Of a DNA stretch of 64,000 bases, positions 57,699-64,000 are shown one piece after another. Source of the stretch: Candidatus Nitricoxidireducens bremensis (GTDB taxonomy: Bacteria > Pseudomonadota > Gammaproteobacteria > Burkholderiales > Rhodocyclaceae). Numbering within the stretch: position 1 is the first letter of the stretch; each line of letters opens with the position of its first letter. The stretch is from assembly GCA_030247725.1 (NCBI GenBank), contig JAOTRT010000007.1:62001-126000 (forward strand), written 5' to 3'. The notes under the pieces were generated by a model that worked only from the letters and a program-made list of their open reading frames with translations, had not been told where the DNA came from and made no database searches. A program made the position numbers and the translations under genes.

Positions 57699-59180
57699 TT
57701 ATTCTTCGTCAGCAAACCAATGGGCGCGCGCAACGGTGATCAGCGCCTTCGCACGTTCCTCGTCGATGCCGGTCATCTCGGTGAGTTCGTCGACGGCCAG
57801 ATCGGCCAGATCGTCGCGGGTACAAACGCCGCCGCGGGCCAGCTTGGCCGCCAGCGACTTGTCCATGCCATCCAGCGTCAGCATATCCTCGGCCACCTTC
57901 TCCAGCTGCTCCTCGTCCACAATGGCTTCGGTCAGCAGCACGTTGCGGGCGCGGTCGCGCAGCTCGTTGACGGTCGCCTCGTCGAAGGCCTCGATCTCCA
58001 GCATTTCGTGCAGGGGAACGTAGGCGATTTCCTCCAGCGTCGAGAAGCCTTCCTGGATGAGGATATCGGCGACCTCCTCGTCCACGTCCAGCTTTTCCAT
58101 GAACAGGCTGCGGATCGTCGCCGTCTCGGATTCCTGCTTCTGCTGGGACTCCTCGACCGTCATCAGGTTGATGGTCCAGCCGGTCAGTTCCGTGGCGAGA
58201 CGCACGTTCTGGCCGCCGCGGCCGATGGCGATGGCCAGGTTGTCCTCGTCCACCACCACGTCCATGCTGTGCTTCTCTTCATCGACGACGATGGAGCTGA
58301 CCTGGGCCGGCGCCAGGGCGCCGATGACGAACTGGGCCGGATCGGCCGACCACAACACGATATCGACGCGCTCGCCGGCCAGCTCGTTGGTCACGGCCGT
58401 GACGCGGGAACCGCGCATGCCGATGCAGGTGCCCTGCGGATCGACGCGCTGGTCGTTGGACTTGACGGCGATCTTGGCGCGCACGCCGGGATCGCGCGCC
58501 GCGGCCTTAATCTCGATGATGCCGTCCTCGATCTCGGGCACTTCGAGCTCGAACAGCTTCATGATGAATTCGGGAGCGGTGCGCGAGAGGATCAGCTGCG
58601 GGCCGCGGGCCTGGCGGTCGATCTTCTTCAGCCAGGCGCGCACGCGGTCGCCGGGGCGCAGGTTCTCCTTCGGGATCATCTGGTCGCGCGGCAGGCGCGC
58701 CTCGATGCGGCCGGCCTCGATGATGGCGTCGCCCTTCTCCATGCGCTTGACCTGGCCGGTGACCAGGTGCTCCTTGCGCTCCAGGAAGTCGTTAAGCACC
58801 TGCTCGCGCTCGGCGTCGCGGATCTTCTGCAAGATCACCTGCTTGGCGGCCTGGGCGCCGATGCGGCCGAAATCGACGGGCTCCAGGGCCTCCTCGACGT
58901 AGTCTTCGAGCTGCACGTCGGGCAGTTGTTCGCGGGCGTCGGTGAGGCCGATCTGCTGCTCCTCGTTCTCGACCAGGTCGTCCTCCACCACCAGCCAGCG
59001 GCGGAAGGCCTCGTGGGCGCCGGTATTGCGGTCGATCTCGACGCGCACGTCGGCCTCGTCGTTGATGCGTTTCTTCGTGGCGGAAGCCAGGGCCATCTCC
59101 AGGGCGGCGAATACCGTGTCCTTGTCGACGTTCTTCTCTCGCGCCAGGGCATCCACCAGCAGCAACATCTCGCGGCTCAT
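57699..59180 (-). CDS. nusA: Transcription termination/antitermination factor NusA
   Basis: NusA binds RNA polymerase and affects pausing, termination and antitermination. The 493-residue protein has the N-terminal polymerase-binding domain ([20 protein letters not shown]), an S1 domain ([20 protein letters not shown] near 135-154), two KH domains ([20 protein letters not shown] near 248-267; [20 protein letters not shown] near 310-329) and two C-terminal acidic repeats (about 350-490) as in proteobacteria. GGAGGGA precedes the ATG at 59178-59180. Confidence 0.97.
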   Translation of the reverse strand: MSREMLLLVDALAREKNVDKDTVFAALEMALASATKKRINDEADVRVEIDRNTGAHEAFRRWLVVEDDLVENEEQQIGLTDAREQLPDVQLEDYVEEALEPVDFGRIGAQAAKQVILQKIRDAEREQVLNDFLERKEHLVTGQVKRMEKGDAIIEAGRIEARLPRDQMIPKENLRPGDRVRAWLKKIDRQARGPQLILSRTAPEFIMKLFELEVPEIEDGIIEIKAAARDPGVRAKIAVKSNDQRVDPQGTCIGMRGSRVTAVTNELAGERVDIVLWSADPAQFVIGALAPAQVSSIVVDEEKHSMDVVVDEDNLAIAIGRGGQNVRLATELTGWTINLMTVEESQQKQESETATIRSLFMEKLDVDEEVADILIQEGFSTLEEIAYVPLHEMLEIEAFDEATVNELRDRARNVLLTEAIVDEEQLEKVAEDMLTLDGMDKSLAAKLARGGVCTRDDLADLAVDELTEMTGIDEERAKALITVARAHWFADEE

Positions 59181-59205
59181 TCCAGTCCCTCCGACAAATT
59201 CGTAG

Positions 59206-59634
59206 TCAAAACTTCGGCACCAGGCGGGCCTTCTCGATGTTGTCGAGAGGGAACGCCATTTCCTCGGCGCCGACGCGGAAGCGTACGACGCCGTCGGCCT
59301 CGCCCAGGATCGCGCCCGTGAAGTTGCGCTGATTGCCCACCGGGATGCGCAGCTTGAACTGCGCCTCCTGGCCGGCGAAACGCGCAAAATCCGCGGGCTT
59401 CTTGAGCGGCCGGTCCATTCCCGGGGACGATATCTCCAGACGGTCATAGTCGATGTTCTCGACGGTGAACAGGCGGGTCAGGTGATTGCTGACCAACGCG
59501 CAGTCATCCACCGAAATCCCCTCCTCCTTGTCGATGAAGACGCGGAGCAGGCGCGCACGCGGACTCGTCTCGAAATCGACGAGTTCGTAGCCGAGGCCGT
59601 TAACGGCCTGTTCGATGAGTTCGACCAGTTGCAT
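59206..59634 (-). CDS. rimP: Ribosome maturation factor RimP
   Basis: RimP is needed for 30S subunit maturation. The 142-residue protein begins [20 protein letters not shown] and has [20 protein letters not shown] near 21-40, [20 protein letters not shown] near 63-82 and a C-terminal SH3-like domain ([20 protein letters not shown]). The ATG at 59632-59634 is chosen by family alignment. An in-frame ATG at 59673, within the leader hairpin, would add 13 residues and cannot be excluded, since neither start has a strong ribosome site. Confidence 0.94.
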   Translation of the reverse strand: MQLVELIEQAVNGLGYELVDFETSPRARLLRVFIDKEEGISVDDCALVSNHLTRLFTVENIDYDRLEISSPGMDRPLKKPADFARFAGQEAQFKLRIPVGNQRNFTGAILGEADGVVRFRVGAEEMAFPLDNIEKARLVPKF

Positions 59635-59649
59635 ATCCGGAAACACAAA

Positions 59650-59673
59650 TAAAAAATGGGCTCGAAAGCCCAT
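59650..59673 (-). terminator. Terminator-like hairpin in the rimP-nusA-infB leader
   Basis: A perfect 7-base-pair stem (59656-59662 with 59667-59673, tetraloop TTCG on the minus strand) is followed by TTTTTTATTT. It lies between the probable promoter and the rimP start, so transcription of the whole operon must pass it. It has the form of an intrinsic terminator or attenuator. Confidence 0.7.
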
Positions 59674-59715
59674 TCTTTCTCTCTACTCCGAGAACGGTGC
59701 CAAAAAACCGCGCGG

Positions 59716-59745
59716 ATTATAACCGGATAGAGGCCCCAGATGCAA
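59716..59745 (-). promoter_or_regulatory. Promoter of the rimP-nusA-infB operon
   Basis: On the minus strand TTGCAT (59740-59745), an 18-base spacer and a perfect TATAAT (59716-59721) begin right after the rluB stop codon. The -10 box is 82 bases before the rimP start. Confidence 0.7.
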
Positions 59746-60714
59746 TCATGCTGCGGATTTTTCTGGGTTTTTACCCGCCTCGGGCGCCGGTCCGGCCGCC
59801 TTGAGAACCTTCAGCAACTGCTCCACCTCGGCCGGCGTCAACTCCCGGCATTGGCCGCGCTTGAGGTTGGACGGCAGACGGATGGGACCATAGCGCACCC
59901 GCATCAGGCGGCTCACCGTCACGCCGACCGTCTCGAACATGCGCCGCACCTCCCGGTTGCGCCCCTCGGCCAGGGTCACGTCGTACCAATGGTTGGCGCC
60001 CTCGCCTCCCGCCTCCTGGAACCGCAGGAAGCGCGCCACGCCGTCTTCGAGCTGGACACCGGCCTTCAACTGGGCCGCCGCCTCGTCGGACAGCTCGCCC
60101 AGCACGCGCACGGCGTAGTCCCGCTCCAGCCCGTAGCGGGGATGCATGAGACGGTTCGCCAGTTCGCCGCTGGAGGTGAACAACAGCAGGCCGCAGGAAT
60201 TGAAGTCGAGGCGGCCGATGGCGATCCAGCGTCCGCCGCGGATGCGCGGCAGCTTGTCGAACACGCTGACCCGCTTCTCGGGGTCGTCGCGGGAGACGAT
60301 CTCCCCTTCCGGCTTATGGTAGATCAGCACCCGCGGCAGGCGCGAGGCGAAACGCAGATTCACCAGCCGGCCGCTGACGCGCACCTTGTCGCCGGCCTGG
60401 ATGCGCTGGCCCACATGGGCCGGCTCGCCATTCACGCTGACGCGGCCTTCGGCGATCCACGTCTCGATCTCGCGGCGCGAACCGAGGCCGGCGTCCGCCA
60501 GGGCCTTCTGCAGCTTGGGGCCGGCCTCCTCGTCACGCGGCGCGGCGGCATCGGCGCCACCGCGATCCGCGGCGGCGGCGCCCGCCTCAGGCCGCGTCTG
60601 GGGCGGCCGGAAAGGCGTCCGCTTGCTGCCGGCCGTCGACTTGCTCTTCGGCCGGCCGGTCGGCTTGCTCGGGGAGGGCTTCGGCTTCTGCGGGGGCTGT
60701 CGGGAATTCTGCAA
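59746..60714 (-). CDS. rluB: 23S rRNA pseudouridine-2605 synthase RluB
   Basis: This 322-residue RsuA-family pseudouridine synthase has a basic, proline-rich N-terminal extension (1-62), an S4 RNA-binding domain ([20 protein letters not shown] near 67-86), and the catalytic domain with [15 protein letters not shown] around Asp170 and [17 protein letters not shown] near 250. RluB is preferred over RluE/RluF on length and N-terminal extension, and by its place after scpB. The start TTG at 60712-60714 overlaps the scpB coding end by 128 bases; a shorter start cannot be excluded. Confidence 0.85.
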   Translation of the reverse strand: MQNSRQPPQKPKPSPSKPTGRPKSKSTAGSKRTPFRPPQTRPEAGAAAADRGGADAAAPRDEEAGPKLQKALADAGLGSRREIETWIAEGRVSVNGEPAHVGQRIQAGDKVRVSGRLVNLRFASRLPRVLIYHKPEGEIVSRDDPEKRVSVFDKLPRIRGGRWIAIGRLDFNSCGLLLFTSSGELANRLMHPRYGLERDYAVRVLGELSDEAAAQLKAGVQLEDGVARFLRFQEAGGEGANHWYDVTLAEGRNREVRRMFETVGVTVSRLMRVRYGPIRLPSNLKRGQCRELTPAEVEQLLKVLKAAGPAPEAGKNPEKSAA

Positions 60715-61252
60715 GATCCATCACCTTTTCGATTTCGGTCAGGGGCGGCAGCTCGGAAAGGCTGCGCAGGGCCAGGTCGTCGAGAAACTTCCGCGTCGTG
60801 GCGTGGAGGGCCGGTCGGCCCGGCGCGTCGCGATGGCCCACGGTGTCGATCCAGCCGCGGGCCTCCAGCGTCTTCAGGATGTTCGGCGACACCGCCACGC
60901 CGCGGATGTCCTCGATGTCGCCGCGGGTCACCGGCTGCCGGTAGGCGATGATGGCCAGCGTCTCCATCACGGCGCGGGAATAGCGGGCCGGCTTCTCGTT
61001 CTTCAGGCGATCGAGGAAGGCCTGGTACTCGGGCCGCGTCTGGAAGCGCCAGCCGGTGGCGAGCTGCACCAGTTCGACGCCGCGGTTGGCCCAGTCGCGG
61101 CGTAAGTCGTCCAGCAGCGTGCGCCAGGTGTCGTCGTCGAACTCCTGGTCGAACAGCTTCTTGAGTTCGGCCAGGGGCATGGAATCGTTGGCCGCCAGCA
61201 GGGCGGCTTCCAGGACGATCTTGAAGTCTTCAGGCTTGTAGAGCGTAACCAT
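60587..61252 (-). CDS. scpB: Segregation and condensation protein B
   Basis: ScpB is a winged-helix partner of ScpA and SMC in condensin. The 221-residue protein starts [20 protein letters not shown], has [20 protein letters not shown] near 53-72, [20 protein letters not shown] near 92-111 and a second wing [20 protein letters not shown] near 127-146. The C-terminal 45 residues are acidic, proline/alanine-rich, and encoded by bases shared with the rluB start. The ATG at 61250-61252 lies within the scpA 3' end (23-base overlap). Confidence 0.92.
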   Translation of the reverse strand: MVTLYKPEDFKIVLEAALLAANDSMPLAELKKLFDQEFDDDTWRTLLDDLRRDWANRGVELVQLATGWRFQTRPEYQAFLDRLKNEKPARYSRAVMETLAIIAYRQPVTRGDIEDIRGVAVSPNILKTLEARGWIDTVGHRDAPGRPALHATTRKFLDDLALRSLSELPPLTEIEKVMDLAEFPTAPAEAEALPEQADRPAEEQVDGRQQADAFPAAPDAA

Positions 61253-62081
61253 CGTTGTCGGGCAGTTTGACGTAGATCGGCGCCAGGGCCTCGTTCTGGG
61301 TGATTTCGACGAGGCGCTCGCGCACCAGTTCCAGTATCGCGAGGAAGCTGACGACGAGATGGGGCACGCCCCCCTCCACCTCGAAGACCTCCTCGAAAAC
61401 CACATAGCCGCGCCCGGACAGCTTGCGCAGAATGATGGTCATGTGCTCGCGTACCGACAGCTCCTCGCGCTGGATCTTGTGATGCTGCTTGACGCGGGCC
61501 TGCTTCATCAGGGACAGCCAGGCCACCTGCAGGTCGTGCAGGGTGACCTCGGGCTGGCGCTCGGCCACCTTGTCGGCCACCCACACCGATACCCACTCGT
61601 AATCCCGGTGGGCCTGGGGCAGCTCGTTGAGCCTGGCCGCCGCCAACTTCATGCGCTCGTACTCCAGCAGGCGGCGCACCAATTCGGCGCGCGGGTCCTC
61701 CGGCTCGCCGCTGTCGGGCTTGGGCGGACGCGGCAACAGCATGCGCGACTTGATCTCCAGCAGCATGGCCGCCATCAGCAGGTAATCGGCAGCGAGTTCC
61801 AGGTTGTGATGGCGCATCTCCTCGATGTACTTGAGGTACTGGGCCGTCAGCGGCGCCATCGGGATGTCGAGGATGTTGAGATTGGCCTTGCGGATCAGGT
61901 AGAGCAGCAGGTCGAGGGGCCCCTCGAAGGCATCGAGGATGATCTCAAGGGCATCCGGCGGGATGTAGAGATCCCGCGGCATCACCGTCAGCGGTTCGCC
62001 GTAGACCCTGGGAATATGATGTTCCGGCGCTGCGGCCTCGACGACCGCAAGCTCTCCGGCAACCGTGGCTTCGTCGTTCAT
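61230..62081 (-). CDS. scpA: Segregation and condensation protein A
   Basis: ScpA is the kleisin subunit that bridges SMC heads. The 283-residue protein has the conserved core [20 protein letters not shown] near 53-72, [20 protein letters not shown] near 98-117, and a C-terminal winged helix ([20 protein letters not shown] near 245-264). The ATG at 62079-62081 overlaps the stop of the thioesterase gene by one base (TGATG). Together with smc (37.4-40.9 kb) and scpB the whole condensin set is in this window. Confidence 0.94.
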   Translation of the reverse strand: MNDEATVAGELAVVEAAAPEHHIPRVYGEPLTVMPRDLYIPPDALEIILDAFEGPLDLLLYLIRKANLNILDIPMAPLTAQYLKYIEEMRHHNLELAADYLLMAAMLLEIKSRMLLPRPPKPDSGEPEDPRAELVRRLLEYERMKLAAARLNELPQAHRDYEWVSVWVADKVAERQPEVTLHDLQVAWLSLMKQARVKQHHKIQREELSVREHMTIILRKLSGRGYVVFEEVFEVEGGVPHLVVSFLAILELVRERLVEITQNEALAPIYVKLPDNDGYALQA

Positions 62082-62548
62082 CACGAGACCGTGTAGGCGC
62101 CGGTGGCGACGGAAATCAGCTCGCCGCCGTCGTTGATGAGTTCCATATGGGCCACCGCCACCTTGTTGCCGGTGCGCAGGGGCCGTCCGCGGCAGGTGAA
62201 CCATTCGCCGAGGCCGGGCCGCAGGTAATCGACACGCAGGTCGATGGTGCCGATGCGACCGAAACGCTCGATGCGCTCCGCCATGGGCCGGTCCTTGAGC
62301 TTCTGCTGAACGCCGAGAAAGGCCACCAGGCCGCCCGTCAGATCGTGCACCGCCGAGATGACGCCGCCGTGGAGCATGCCGCGGTTGAAGTTGCCCACCA
62401 GGTCGGGCCGCATCGCGAAGCGCACTTCCGGACTGTCGTGGTGCAGGGAGACCACGTCGATACCCAGCACGCGGTTGAACGGAATGCGGTCCACGAAGAT
62501 CTCGTGGATCGCCTTCAGCAGTTCCTCTTCGGTGGCGGCGGAGAGCAT
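62081..62548 (-). CDS. PaaI-type hot-dog thioesterase
   Basis: This 155-residue hot-dog protein has FNRVLGIDVVSLHHDSPEVR near 19-38, NFNRGMLHGGVISAVHDLTG near 49-68 (the PaaI/YbgC-like HGG motif) and DLRVDYLRPGLGEWFTCRGR near 98-117. It probably hydrolyses an acyl-CoA or aryl-CoA thioester; the substrate is unknown. It lies 2 bases after trpS and overlaps scpA by one base, so it is co-expressed with both. Confidence 0.85.
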   Translation of the reverse strand: MLSAATEEELLKAIHEIFVDRIPFNRVLGIDVVSLHHDSPEVRFAMRPDLVGNFNRGMLHGGVISAVHDLTGGLVAFLGVQQKLKDRPMAERIERFGRIGTIDLRVDYLRPGLGEWFTCRGRPLRTGNKVAVAHMELINDGGELISVATGAYTVS

Positions 62549-62550
62549 GG

Positions 62551-63753
62551 TCAGCTGTAGTCCAGGCCGATGGCCTCGCGCACGTCGCGCATGGTTTCCT
62601 GGGCCAGCTTGCGGGCCTTCTCGCAGCCGTCGGCGATGATGTTCTTCACCAGCTGCGGGTCCTCCTCGTACATGCGGGCCCGCTCGCGCATGGGCTCCTG
62701 CTCCTTGAGCACGGCCTCGATGACGGGCTGCTTGCACTCGATGCAGCCGATGCCCGCCGAGCGGCAGCCCTGCTGCACCCAGGACTTCACCTCGTCGTTC
62801 GAGTAGATCAGGTGGAACTGCCACACCGGGCACTTCTCGGGATCACCGCAGTCGGTACGGCGCACGCGCGCCGGGTCCGTCTGCATGGTGCGGATCTTCT
62901 TGCGGATGGACTCCTCGTCCTCCCGCAGGGCGATGGTGTTGCCGTAGGACTTGGACATCTTCTGGCCGTCCAGGCCCGGCATGCGGGAAGCCTCGGTCAA
63001 GAGCGCGCCCGGCTCCACCAGGATCATCTTGCCGCCGCCCTCCAGGTAGCCGAACAGGCGCTCCCGGTCGCCCAGCGACAGGTTCTGCGTCTCGTTGAGC
63101 AGGGCCTTGCCCTGCTCCAGGGCCTCGTCTTCGCCTTTCTCCTGATAGCGCGTGCGCAGTTCCTCGTAGAGCTTGGCGCGCTTGGAGCCGAGCTTCTTCA
63201 CCGACTCCTTGGCCTTCTCCTCGAAATTGGGCTCGCGGCCGTAGAGATGGTTGAAGCGGCGCGCGATCTCGCGCGTGAACTCGATGTGGGGCACCTGATC
63301 CTCGCCCACCGGCACCTTGTCGGCCCGGTAGATCAGGATGTCGGCCGCCTGCAGCAGCGGATAGCCGAGGAAGCCGTAGGTGGTCAGGTCCTTGTGGGTC
63401 AGCTTCTCCTGCTGGTCCTTGTAGGTCGGCACGCGCTCCAGCCAGCCCAGCGGCGTCATCATGGACATCAGGAGGTGCAGCTCCGCATGCTCCGGCACGC
63501 GGGACTGGATGAACAGGGTCGCCTGGGAGGGGTCCACGCCCGCCGCCAGCCAGTCCACGATCATGTCCCAGGTGTTCTGGGTGATGGTGCCCGGCTCGTC
63601 GTAGGCCGTGGTCAGGGCATGCCAGTCGGCGACGAAGAACAGGCAGGGGTACTCGTGCTGGAGCTTGATCCAGTTGGCGAGCACGCCGTGGTAGTGGCCG
63701 AGGTGCAGCCGGCCCGTGGGCCGCATGCCGGAAAGGACTTTTTCAGCGTACAT
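62551..63753 (-). CDS. trpS: Tryptophanyl-tRNA synthetase
   Basis: TrpRS charges tRNA-Trp. The 400-residue class I synthetase has VLSGMRPTGRLHLGHYHGVL near 6-25 (HIGH-type motif), FFVADWHALTT near 39-49, EDQVPHIEFTREIARRFNHL near 152-171 and GQKMSKSYGNTIAL (KMSKS) near 265-278. It belongs to the longer bacterial form with an insertion before KMSKS. The ATG at 63751-63753 lies 7 bases after the upstream protease gene. Confidence 0.97.
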   Translation of the reverse strand: MYAEKVLSGMRPTGRLHLGHYHGVLANWIKLQHEYPCLFFVADWHALTTAYDEPGTITQNTWDMIVDWLAAGVDPSQATLFIQSRVPEHAELHLLMSMMTPLGWLERVPTYKDQQEKLTHKDLTTYGFLGYPLLQAADILIYRADKVPVGEDQVPHIEFTREIARRFNHLYGREPNFEEKAKESVKKLGSKRAKLYEELRTRYQEKGEDEALEQGKALLNETQNLSLGDRERLFGYLEGGGKMILVEPGALLTEASRMPGLDGQKMSKSYGNTIALREDEESIRKKIRTMQTDPARVRRTDCGDPEKCPVWQFHLIYSNDEVKSWVQQGCRSAGIGCIECKQPVIEAVLKEQEPMRERARMYEEDPQLVKNIIADGCEKARKLAQETMRDVREAIGLDYS

Positions 63754-63760
63754 GGTCTGA

Positions 63761-64000
63761 TCAGATACCGAACAAGCTCTTCAGCAACAGCAGGAAGAGC
63801 CCCATCAAGGGATACAACACAACGTCCAGCACGCCGAGGAACAGCAGTGCCAGCAGAATCACCAGCCCGTAACGTTCGAGCTGGGCGAATTTCCAGGCCG
63901 CCCGGTGGGGCAGCAGGCTGACCATGATGCGTCCACCGTCCAGGGGCGGAATCGGCAACAGGTTCAGCAGCATCAGGCCCGTGTTCACCACCAGTCCGGC
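63761..64000 (-). CDS. Site-2 protease family protein (C-terminal part)
   Basis: About 79 C-terminal residues are visible and the frame is open to the window edge. They contain the M50 signature LMLLNLLPIPPLDGGRIMVS followed by ERYGLVILLALLFLGVLDVV and a final hydrophobic helix. This is the short RseP-unlike S2P type (Bacillus YwhC group), an inner-membrane metalloprotease of unknown substrate. The HExxH half lies outside the window. The same gene often precedes trpS in related genomes, to my knowledge. Confidence 0.85.
   Translation of the reverse strand, partial: AGLVVNTGLMLLNLLPIPPLDGGRIMVSLLPHRAAWKFAQLERYGLVILLALLFLGVLDVVLYPLMGLFLLLLKSLFGI

Overview
The window is a high-GC, gene-dense chromosomal segment of a betaproteobacterium, most likely in or near the Rhodocyclales. 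This rests on gene content and order: guaA-guaB next to rnfH-ratA/smpB, a long rpsB-to-lpxB envelope operon, smc-zipA-ligA, dapC-dapD-pilU-dapE-prmB, tRNA-Pro-Arg-His, rimP-nusA-infB-rbfA-truB beside rpsO-pnp, and trpS-scpA-scpB-rluB. No species call is possible from sequence reading alone. I see no prophage, insertion sequence, integrase, CRISPR array or toxin-bearing island. Almost every base belongs to a core gene, and no gap between genes exceeds 300 bases.

Layout. 1-6345: 5' part of ppdK, purine synthesis (guaA, guaB), a small periplasmic DUF4124-type protein, and rnfH-ratA divergent from smpB. 6490-24030 (minus strand): a chemoreceptor with a NIT-like sensor, then a run of 16 co-oriented genes read from rpsB downwards (rpsB, tsf, pyrH, frr, uppS, cdsA, dxr, rseP, bamA, skp, lpxD, fabZ, lpxA, lpxB, rnhB, a CopD-like membrane protein) ending in a TrmH-family methyltransferase. 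Many of these genes overlap by 4 bases. 24071-29386: map and glnD flanked by two stand-alone cyclic-nucleotide-binding proteins and an unrecognised protein with a possible SAM-binding fold. 29338-30608: def and a methylthioinosine/methylthioadenosine phosphorylase. 30769-32728: typA and a tiny exported peptide. 32763-40864 (minus): smc, zipA, ligA, galU, hpt, the first three coupled by TGATG junctions. 40993-46828 (plus): queF, lysine/peptidoglycan genes dapC, dapD and dapE with pilU, then a GC-rich palindromic repeat and prmB. 46937-50200: the most accessory-looking part, with a response regulator, an acidic 83-residue protein, a STAS protein, three tRNAs, a GNAT acetyltransferase and a yeast-type cytosine deaminase. 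50365-59745: dksA, then pnp, rpsO, truB, rbfA, infB, nusA, rimP on the minus strand. 59746-64000 (minus): rluB, scpB, scpA, a thioesterase, trpS and the end of a site-2 protease gene.

Functionally the window is dominated by translation and its quality control, outer-membrane and lipid A assembly, isoprenoid and phospholipid precursor synthesis, chromosome segregation and division, and lysine biosynthesis. Regulation is readable in several leaders: consensus-like promoters before guaB, rpsB, rpsO, dksA and rimP, a structured rpsB leader, and a terminator-like hairpin inside the rimP-nusA-infB leader. No clearly new multi-gene system was found. The best leads are the FCY1-type deaminase, the two cyclic-nucleotide-binding proteins without output domains, the unrecognised protein at 28535-29386 that overlaps def tail to tail, the regulator/STAS cluster, and the leader hairpins.
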